This document shows positions 57,301 through 64,000 of a DNA stretch of 64,000 nucleotides, piece after piece. Every line of letters begins with the position of its first letter. Position 1 is the first letter of the stretch. Where the stretch lies: NCBI GenBank assembly GCA_020746835.1, contig JAGPNK010000001.1, positions 930,001-994,000 of the forward strand, written 5' to 3'. The notes under the pieces were generated by a model. It did not search any database. It was given only the letters and a program-made list of their open reading frames with translations, and was not told where the DNA came from. The stretch is from Stachybotrys elegans (Eukaryota; Ascomycota; Sordariomycetes; Hypocreales; Stachybotryaceae). Position numbers and translations under genes: made by a program.

Positions 57301-57534
57301 GGAAAGCAGAAGGCAGAAGCTCCTGCTATACCTCCTATCGATGGCCCGCTGCCGCCGCACGGCCTTCCCTGGCTACCATCGGAGGGTCTCGAGTCGGACA
57401 GCGACACGGACGACGACGAACCCGTTTACGACACAGGCGACCGCCTTCGATACAAAACAGTGGGACCACTTCGGTTCTACGACGTTTGGGGGATCAAGAT
57501 ATTCGAGAAGGAGTATCGGAGCGGGAAGCTGTAA
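54361..57534 (+). CDS. F-box-like protein with large coiled-coil and acidic regions
   Basis: Four exons (54361-54450, 54510-54850, 54905-56987, 57046-57534) give 1000 residues; introns are 59, 54 and 58 bp with GTGAGT, GTCAGT and GTAAGT donors. The N-terminus reads IGFADLPSETQHNIFSHCSQ, then SDLICLALVSKHFHELA, an F-box-like fold split by intron 1 at residue 30. Leucine-rich stretches follow (LRKLHLRMQYGQ, FKNLQSLAVLDIDKLD, SSTLKELSLSF). At about 430-530 is a coiled coil (RLQDRKERLQTLTSRLNSFQ, EMIQVQIREMQVNMEEFELQ). A Cys-rich patch (CALCDCGAEC) lies near residue 300. The end is acidic then basic. F-box proteins usually recruit targets to SCF ubiquitin ligases through Skp1; here binding is inferred from a weak F-box. 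The LRR-like parts suggest substrate binding. Confidence 0.75.
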
Positions 57535-57710
57535 AGGAATGAGCCAGGCCACGCTATGCTGCCGATGGAACGGTGTAGCCAATGCGTTTCTGTGAGCTGG
57601 CTTACGATGCGATGACGGACGCAAGGCGCTCCACGGAAAGGAAAAGACTGCTCTTAGTTTTGGCAAGGGAACTAGATCAAGGCCAGGAAACAGGCCGAAA
57701 TACGGATTAA

Positions 57711-57729
57711 GCGAGCGAGCGAGCGAGCG
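57711..57729. repeat. (GCGA)n microsatellite
   Basis: Four and a half perfect GCGA units in the 3' flank of the F-box-like gene. Confidence 0.85.
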
Positions 57730-57786
57730 TTTTGAGTATAGATTTCTTGGCCTTATCCTCTGAAGCAGTGGTTAATCAGGCAGACT

Positions 57787-57808
57787 GGATGGATGGATGG
57801 ATGGATGG
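57787..57808. repeat. (GGAT)n microsatellite
   Basis: Five perfect GGAT units followed by a partial one. Confidence 0.85.
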
Positions 57809-58979
57809 CTAGATAGGGATTGCTAATGGATTTGCTTTACTAGACGGATGTCTTTGAAGAAAGCACGGTAGTATTTGGCCGCTTACGGCGCTTGATGTGA
57901 TATTGGCGATCATGCAGGCAGGGTCCGACCATGCTGATGTTGTTGTGGAGAGGGAGTGTCGGGAAACGGCCTGGAGGCTGGAGGGTCTCTGGGCCGCCGA
58001 GCCTCCGTGGCCAAGGCCGAGTTACCAATCTAGGAAAGTTGAAGGTGATTTGTGGGGGGTTCGGCCCGTTGACGCATGAGCAGCATCAGCAACAGCATTA
58101 AGACGAGGAAGAGGATGTGATGTGATGACCGTTTGGCGGATCGTACCCATTGATCTGCGAGTGGTTATATCCCTCACAACTGGCCCTTCCGCCCCTTTAA
58201 TCATTCTCATTTACCCCCTACTGCTTATCCTTAGCAAATAGAGAGCCAGAAAGGGGACTGTTTGCCTGTTGTTGTTCATGGGCTGCTCCTGCCTGCTCAC
58301 TCACTAATAGGCCCCCCCCCAATCCCCACCTGTGGAGACACGGCGATGTCATTGTGCATTGGTGCGCTGTTTTCACCGGCAGATGGTAGGGAAAAGAGAA
58401 GAAGGGGACCAACGACCCCTGGAGCTGGGCGAGCAGAAGGGACAGGAAAGCGCGTATCCGCACTTCGTCCATACAGGCACTAACGCATGTGCCAAGCTCC
58501 GACTGTGGTGGGTTGGACGTTTCATTACTCGTTGCTGCAACAGTCGGTGTATGTACGCAAAAATAAATAATATAGGCCGTGGATTTGTTCACACCCGCGG
58601 TACACGCCGCCGCTACATGGCATGTGCTAGTCCTGCTCTCTCTCAGGTCTCTGCCACCAGCGCAATGGTGTGCCGAGCGTTGTCGAAAGGCTGCTCCTCG
58701 TCGTACGCAGGAACTTGTCGACCGCTAAAGCAGAGGAAGAACATAGTACTACTACGGCAATCATCATCACTGTATTGTAGGCCCGTCCCTCCGGCCCGGG
58801 CTTCGTTAGAGAAGGTCAGAACATGAATAGGGCCGAAGTCTGATAAAACTTTTTTTTCTTCTCCTAACGCTTTAGATATTTGTACCTTGATCCTAACCGT
58901 TTTTTTTTATACTACTGGTGTTTCCCTTAGACTCCACGTTTCACTCGCAGTAGATTGAGCCCTCGAACCCCCCAATGTA

Positions 58980-60352
58980 CTACCGTCGAGCTGCGGCAAC
59001 CCTCACGCCCATCTGCCTCGCGTGCTGAGCCATGAGGGCGTCAGCGATAGTCAGAGCGGCCATGGCCTCGACGATGGGAACCGCGCGAGGAGTGACGTTG
59101 GGGTCGTGACGGCCCTTGGAGGCCAGGATGCCCTCGCCCGAAGCGTCGTAGCGAGCCGTAGTCTGGTTCTGGGAGATTGTAGCGGGGGGCTTGAAGGCGA
59201 CGCGGAAGAAGATGGGCATGCCGTTGGAGATGCCGCCCTGGATACCGCCCGAGTGGTTCGTCTTGGTCTGCAGGCGGGAGGGGGGGATGCCAGCGCCAGC
59301 GCTCGACGCCGCATCGTCGGCGGCGGCGATGGACACGAAGGGGTCGTTGTGGCGGGACCCGCGCATCTCGGCGCCGCGGAAGCCAGAGCCGATCTCAAAG
59401 CCCTTGGTAGCAGGGATAGACATGATGGCGTGGGCGAGGACCGCCTCCAGCTTATCGAAGCACGGCTCGCCGAGGCCGGAGGGGCACCCGCGGATTATGC
59501 AGGTTATGGTGCCACCGGTAGAGTCGTGCTGATCGCGGAGCTCGGCAATCCTCTCCTCCATGCGCTTGGCGACGGCGGTGTCGGGGCAGCGCACGGGGAG
59601 GAACTCGTCTACCTTGTCGCGGGTGAGGGAGTCGACGAGCTCGAGGAACTTGGGGTTGCTACTCAGGGAGTCGATGTCGTCGCTATCGGCTGTAGCCCTG
59701 TCCTCGAAGAGCTTGATGTTGCCGACCGAGGAAACAAAGGCAACAATCTCGACGCCGTAGGCCTCGCGCAGCCACTTCTCGGCAACAGCGCCGGCGGCAA
59801 CGCGGGCAATGGTCTCGCGGGCGCTGCTCCGGCCGCCGCCAGAGGAGGCCTTGATGCCATACTTCTCAAGGTAGGTCCAGTCGGCGTGGGAGGGACGCGG
59901 GTAGACGTCAATGGTCTTGGAGCCGTAGTCGTGAGGGCGCTGGTCCTCGTTAGGCACGGTCAAGAGTATAGGTGTGCCCAATCTGCGACCCTAGGGTATT
60001 AGCACCATGGCACAACATTCATCGACTTCCTGGAGGGGTTGTCACACGTGCGCCCAAACTCGCATCCCGATCCTATAGTCACGCGGTCCTTCTCATCGCG
60101 CGGAGTGGTGATGGCCGACTGGCCCGGGCGGCGGCGGTTGAGCTGCGGCTGGATGTCGGACTCGTCGAGGGACAGGCCCGGCGGGCAGTTCTCGATGATG
60201 CAGGAGACGGTCTTGCCGTGGGACTCGCCGGCCCTGTTGACGATGGGCGGTCAGTTAGGCTGTTTTTGTTTGTCTTGGGCGTTTCCTGGCAGCTTAGCGG
60301 GAAGGGGGAGGACTCACGTCGTCACGCGAAAGTAGTTGCCAAATGTCGACAT
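58980..60352 (-). CDS. ARO2: Chorismate synthase
   Basis: Three exons (60352-60318, 60233-60048, 59982-58980) give 407 residues, normal length. Introns of 84 and 65 bp use GTGAGT...CAG and GTGTGA...GCAG. The start [19 protein letters not shown] carries the family GESHG motif across intron 1. Exon 2 has [20 protein letters not shown] and [18 protein letters not shown]. Intron 2 falls in [18 protein letters not shown]. Later conserved parts are [55 protein letters not shown] and [20 protein letters not shown]. It makes chorismate from 5-enolpyruvylshikimate-3-phosphate using FMNH2, the last shikimate-pathway step. Fungal forms are bifunctional, with their own NADPH-dependent flavin reductase activity. 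Confidence 0.97.
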
Positions 60353-60699
60353 GATGTCCTTTTTTATATTTTTTAATCTGTTCTACATGTCCACAGGGTG
60401 AATTGATTGACGGGAAGAGACCCAGGCGGGTTGGAGGGGTAGGAGTACAGCGATGTCGCAACGATATTTTTCTTTAGCGGTGACTAATCGCGGGGCGGCG
60501 TGTTACGATTTCCGCAGCAGCAACCCTAGTCGTGCATTTAGGTGACATTGTGGGTATTGTTGAACCGGACAGCGCTAGGCCAAAGTGAGGCCTTGGAAAC
60601 GAGTTATGAGCTGGGCCCCAAGGTAGATATGTATTTATACAGAGTAGGCAGATTCTTATCACCAGCAACCCTTATTAACACTCCAAGTCCTCCTTGGCG

Positions 60700-60722
60700 C
60701 CCCCCCCCCCCCCCCCCCCCCC
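60700..60722. repeat. Poly-C tract (23)
   Basis: Uninterrupted run of 23 C on the + strand. Confidence 0.9.
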
Positions 60723-60891
60723 ATGTCCACAATGGCGCCATTCCTCCCCCCCCTCCATCCCTTCCGGCCAAGAACAGCGCACGCTCCGGTAGCCTCCGTT
60801 GCGGCTCCACATTGATACCGTCCCGATTGCCGTTGGCGACGTCACAGGTCGATGCGAAAGAGTCAGGTCTTGGTGTTTGAGAAAATTAATT

Positions 60892-60908
60892 AAAAAAAAA
60901 AAAAAAAA
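60892..60908. repeat. Poly-A tract (17)
   Basis: Uninterrupted run of 17 A on the + strand. Confidence 0.9.
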
Positions 60909-60951
60909 GCCGGGATGCAGGAGGGGCCAATCAGTCCTATTCAGGGATCCA

Positions 60952-60964
60952 GGGGGGGGGGGGG
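60952..60964. repeat. Poly-G tract (13)
   Basis: Uninterrupted run of 13 G on the + strand. Confidence 0.9.
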
Positions 60965-61107
60965 CCAAGATGCGGGAAAAATGATAAAAGATGGTCTTGG
61001 TCCCCTTAATAGATACCCTTCAAGAAGAGAGAGAAGGCGATATTCCCAGCTTCGTGGCGTCTGATACTCTTGCTTCGCTTCTTATATTGTACACTTACAT
61101 CCTCAAC

Positions 61108-62235
61108 ATGGGACAAATCTCCAGCAGCCTGGGCCTAGAGCCAGCCGCTGCTTGCTCCTCCTCCTCCCCATTTACAAACCTCCCCGCCGACGTCCTCCTC
61201 CTCATATCCGACCACCTCGACACGCCCAGCGCCCTCAGCCTCTCCCTCACCAGCCGCGGCGCCCACGCCTTCCTCCTGCACGCCCTCCTCCGCACCCGCA
61301 CCGTCTCCCCGCAGGACAAGCACGACCTCCTCCTCCTCCTCGAGCGCGACCCGGCCAACTCATCGCTCTTCTACTGCCCGCCCTGCCGCGCCCTGCACTC
61401 CTTCTCCCGCGCCCCCGGCCATGGCAGCGGCCTCGCCCTCCCCTCCAAGTGTCCCGCCACGCAGGACCGCTTCAGCCCCGTCGGCAACACGGCCTGGGAC
61501 ATGACATATGCGCGCGCGCGCCTCGCCCTCAACGCCCACCTCTACGGCGCGGCCCGCGGGATCCCCCTGAGCGCCCTCTGCGCCGAGCACACATGTGTCC
61601 GCGACGCCGTCTCCGTCCACTGCACCACGGCCGCCCGCGTCCTCGACGACGAGCTCTTCCTCCACCGCCGCTACACCCTGACCGTCCGCGCCGCCGACGT
61701 TGCCCGCTTCCGCCGCTCCACGGGGCCTCGCGACTTCCGCCTCTGCGAGCATACGTCCTTCTTCGCAAACTCCTCCCCCCACCGCCAATACGTCCCCGAG
61801 CTGCACCGGCGGCCATGGACCGGCGGTGATGGCCTCGTACCGTGCGAGAACGCCCCGGGCTCTTGCGGCGTGTGCCTGATGGACTACGACGTGTCCATCA
61901 CGCCCTCGGCCGACGCCTCCTCGTGGGCCGTCGTTATCCGGGCGTACCACCAGCTGGGAGACTGCCGTACGCCCGACGACTGGAAGTGGGCGAGGTTCAC
62001 CGAGTCGAGCGCGCCCCAGAGCGTAGGCTTCCCCGACCGTCCCAACAGACGAGGTTCCTACTACTACCCAGGCATGGTGAGGAGGACATGGTTGGATGAT
62101 GATTTTGCCCAGCAGGATAGGCCAATGGCATCCGAGGAGACGGCTGTATCCACGAGATTGCCTGCATGGTGCTGGCGGTATGTGCTCACGCCATTGCTGG
62201 CGATGGGGTATGGGAAGGTGATTCTCAAGGACTGA
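61108..62235 (+). CDS. F-box domain protein with N-terminal MG
   Basis: A single-exon gene gives 375 residues from ATG 61108; an earlier in-frame start at 60991 exists but the sequence between is not protein-like. An F-box lies at about residues 22-55 (FTNLPADVLLLISDHLDTPS, ALSLSLTSRGAHAF). Next is a CxxC pair (FYCPPCRALHSF) found in a common group of ascomycete F-box proteins of unknown target. The C-terminal two thirds have no named domain. The start MGQISSSLG fits an N-myristoylation consensus (Gly2, Ser6), so membrane association is possible but inferred. F-box proteins bring substrates to SCF ubiquitin ligase. It is highly GC-rich at third codon positions, unlike its AT-rich flank. It is divergent from ARO2 and convergent with NCS1. 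Confidence 0.82.
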   Translation: MGQISSSLGLEPAAACSSSSPFTNLPADVLLLISDHLDTPSALSLSLTSRGAHAFLLHALLRTRTVSPQDKHDLLLLLERDPANSSLFYCPPCRALHSFSRAPGHGSGLALPSKCPATQDRFSPVGNTAWDMTYARARLALNAHLYGAARGIPLSALCAEHTCVRDAVSVHCTTAARVLDDELFLHRRYTLTVRAADVARFRRSTGPRDFRLCEHTSFFANSSPHRQYVPELHRRPWTGGDGLVPCENAPGSCGVCLMDYDVSITPSADASSWAVVIRAYHQLGDCRTPDDWKWARFTESSAPQSVGFPDRPNRRGSYYYPGMVRRTWLDDDFAQQDRPMASEETAVSTRLPAWCWRYVLTPLLAMGYGKVILKD

Positions 62236-62950
62236 TGAATCGCGCCAGTTATATGGCGATGACGATTACGACATGATTACGATTGCAATTACGATAAACG
62301 ATAACTATGCCAATGGTAATCCCAACAACAGTCCAACGGGCCTGTCAATGTAGAAATTCGGAATGAGCGAATGTGATGGCGAGGTGGTATCAGCATCTTG
62401 GCGCCAATCGGGGTTGTGGACCGGCCTCGGGCGGGAGCTTGGGCGCTCACAGGCGCAGTGCCTCCGATCTACATTGCCAAGGCTCGGCTTGACCACTCGG
62501 CGGTGCATGCACAAAACGCTTGTTGGGAACTTGCTGGAAAACATAACTGACTTTGACTCCCTATTATCAAGACTCGCTTGCTTCCGTACCTATGCACCTC
62601 AGCGCACAGCTCAGGCAGACCCAAACCCATGAAACCTTCCTCGTGCCTTGATCTGATCTGCTCGTCGCCGAGCCCGCCTCTCTCCAGGCCCCAATTCCGC
62701 TCTCGGCCCTGGAAGGGGGGGGGGGGGGCTGCCGTGTTCTCTTGGCCTTCTAATCGTGCTCGGACCGGTCCCATCTTGTCAATTTCTGAAACAATAGCCG
62801 AGGCATCGGGCAGCGGCATCAGTCATGACGTAACTCCAAACAACCAGTGTGACAATAATGAGAATCAAGGTGAGGAGAGAAGGAGATATCGCCAACCATG
62901 CTCGACCCAATGCAGCCGCAACTCCGAGTCGCAGATAGTCGACATTTGAT
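62236..62950. other. Convergent intergenic region, 715 bp
   Basis: This holds the 3' flanks of the F-box gene (+) and NCS1 (-). A 14-G run lies at 62715-62728. Short frames within have no domain support. Confidence 0.45.
62715..62728. repeat. Poly-G tract (14)
   Basis: Uninterrupted run of 14 G on the + strand, in a convergent 3' flank. Confidence 0.9.
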
Positions 62951-63824
62951 CTACACCAGTCCGTCATACAGCGACAGGGCCGACACAATGGTCTCGTCGC
63001 GCTTGCTTCCCTCCTTGAACTCCTCCAGATCCAGACTGCCGTTCTCGTCCTTGTCCATCATGTTGAAGATCTTCTTCACGCGCTTCTCGGGGGTATCCTC
63101 ATCCTCTGGCAGCTTCACCATGGAGCCGACCTATTCAGATGCGTCAGTGAGCTGGGCGACACTTTGGGGGCAGCCTGTAGGGCCCTTACCATCTTGTAGA
63201 TTGCCTCGACAATCTTGAGCATTTCATCATAGCTGATTTTGCCGTCGCCATCAATGTCATAGAGCTGAAATGCCCAGTCGAGTTTGTCCTCCATCCTGCC
63301 CCGACTGGTAACACTGAGCGCACAGATAAACTCTTTGAAGTCTATGCTGCCTGAGCGATCGCTATCGAAGACGTTGAATACATAATCTGCAAATGAACTT
63401 GGATCGCCAAACGGAAAGAATTGCCGGTAGATTTTCTGGAAGTCCTCTTTGGGGAGCATGCCTGAAGGGCAGTCCTTCAGGAAACCTAGGCGTTGTCAGA
63501 GCGACTCCAACCAAAAAAAGAAGTAGATGAATGGCGGTTTGTTGAGGCGCTGCTCGAGGCGCGTGCGGTGTAAGTGATGGGGGGATAGCTTACCCTTGTA
63601 CCATTGCTGCAGCTCCCTCTTATCGAAGTGAGTCGACTTTTGCAGTTCGGCGAGCTGCTCCTGGGAGAGCTTGGACTGCCTAAGAGAGTAGAGGTATTAG
63701 CAACCATTATTCGAGTTCCAAAACGCATGCGCCGTGAGCAAATGACGGCACTGTCCCTGCCGCCAATTGGATGCATGCAGGCCGGTGTCTCGCAGCATAT
63801 GAGGAGCACTCACGACTTGCCCAT
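62951..63824 (-). CDS. NCS1: Neuronal calcium sensor 1 / frequenin
   Basis: Four exons (63824-63814, 63679-63594, 63485-63190, 63130-62951) give 190 residues, exactly the family length. Exon 1 codes only MGK plus two bases, giving [20 protein letters not shown] with an N-myristoylation signal. Introns of 134, 108 and 59 bp use GTGAGT, GTAAGC and GTAAGG donors. EF-hand 1 is degenerate ([12 protein letters not shown]), as in all members. EF-hands 2 to 4 are intact: [24 protein letters not shown] and [12 protein letters not shown]. Known from yeast: Frq1/NCS1 binds calcium, is myristoylated and activates phosphatidylinositol 4-kinase Pik1 at the Golgi. In filamentous fungi NCS-1 affects calcium tolerance and growth. 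The promoter extends past 63824. Confidence 0.96.
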
Positions 63825-64000
63825 GACGGTCAGGAATCAGATTCCGCTTCTTCTTGGTTGATGTAGGTCCCGGTTGCCAATGAGCCACGGGCTTCTCGGT
63901 TTGGGGGTGCGAGGCGCGATTAGTGTCGTCGACGACCCGAGGCCAAGCGGAGGATATGAGAGGCGATGTCGTGATATTGGGGTCGCGCAGTGGCGGATTC
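63825..64000. promoter_or_regulatory. NCS1 5' flank to window edge
   Basis: The last 176 bp are the upstream region of NCS1. No other gene is seen before the edge. Confidence 0.5.

Larger units (their letters stand above)
57535..58979. other. Convergent intergenic region, 1445 bp
   Basis: This holds the 3' flanks of the F-box-like gene (+) and ARO2 (-). It contains (GCGA)n at 57711-57729, (GGAT)n at 57787-57808, a C9 run at 58312-58320 and T-rich stretches at 58850-58910. No supported gene. Confidence 0.5.
60353..61107. promoter_or_regulatory. Shared divergent upstream region ARO2 / F-box gene with homopolymer tracts
   Basis: This 755-bp spacer holds a 23-C run (60700-60722), a 17-A run (60892-60908) and a 13-G run (60952-60964). 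Those lie within 265 bp and can form unusual DNA structures. A T-rich stretch (60361-60375) lies just before ARO2. The promoter role is by position. Confidence 0.5.

Noticed and set aside
61152..61829. 225-residue frame inside the F-box gene
   Set aside because: Shifted frame of a GC-rich gene with a Pro/Arg run pattern and no domain.
1..64000. Secondary-metabolite cluster, transposon, CRISPR array or bacterial operon
   Set aside because: No synthase, transposase, direct-repeat array or operon layout seen; genes are intron-bearing fungal single-copy genes.

Overview
The window is nuclear DNA of a filamentous ascomycete. The genes carry many short introns of about 50-70 bp with GTRNGT donors, CTRAC-like branch sites and YAG acceptors. 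There are single-copy housekeeping genes on both strands, a nuclear tRNA-Cys and CT-rich promoters. The protein families (a Pr1C/vpr-like subtilase, SET3, a TMEM184/OST-alpha-like protein, an ARCA-like transcription factor) suit Sordariomycetes, most likely Hypocreales. That placement is inference; genus cannot be set from the sequence alone. I rebuilt 21 protein genes by hand from splice sites, and all but the edge-truncated one close in frame from ATG to stop.

Layout. 1-6005 (-): CSF1, a bridge-like lipid-transfer protein whose 3' end lies outside the window. 6661-8434 (+): an organic solute transporter alpha/TMEM184 protein. 9157-11403 (+): a transcription factor with a BED-like and a C6 zinc cluster. 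12093-15303 (-): exocyst SEC5. 16554-19486 (+): twelve C2H2-type fingers fused to a DEDDh exonuclease. 20100-21050 (+): RKM5-type ribosomal lysine methyltransferase with a GC-AG intron. 21225-23741 (-): LEU1. 25133-26080 (-): an unknown single-pass membrane protein. 26419-27851 (-): NUR1, head-to-head with VMA7 (28350-28898, +). 29235-29876 (-): a secreted ML/NPC2-like lipid-binding protein. 31531-33403 (-): MET13-type methylenetetrahydrofolate reductase. 36025-38763 (+): SET3. 39713-41198 (-): ALG7. 42592-44370 (+): an MFS exporter. 44720-47885 (-): a ten-exon secreted subtilase. 49392-49462 (-): tRNA-Cys(GCA). 50259-52313 (-): a proline-rich transglutaminase-like protein. 54361-57534 (+): a 1000-residue F-box-like protein. 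58980-60352 (-): chorismate synthase ARO2. 61108-62235 (+): an F-box protein. 62951-63824 (-): the calcium sensor NCS1.

Function. Most of this is core metabolism (LEU1, ARO2, methylenetetrahydrofolate reductase), membrane and secretion machinery (CSF1, SEC5, ALG7, VMA7, ML protein), and chromatin or nuclear-envelope genes (SET3, NUR1). No operon-like or secondary-metabolite cluster logic is visible. Genes sit mostly as convergent and divergent pairs. The least ordinary locus is the finger/exonuclease fusion at 16.5-19.5 kb. It has an unusual finger spacing, three short introns of which two are multiples of three without stops, AT-richer codon use than its neighbours, and a 1.25-kb empty flank. 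The dual-zinc transcription factor and the one-pass orphan protein are the next best candidates for undescribed biology.
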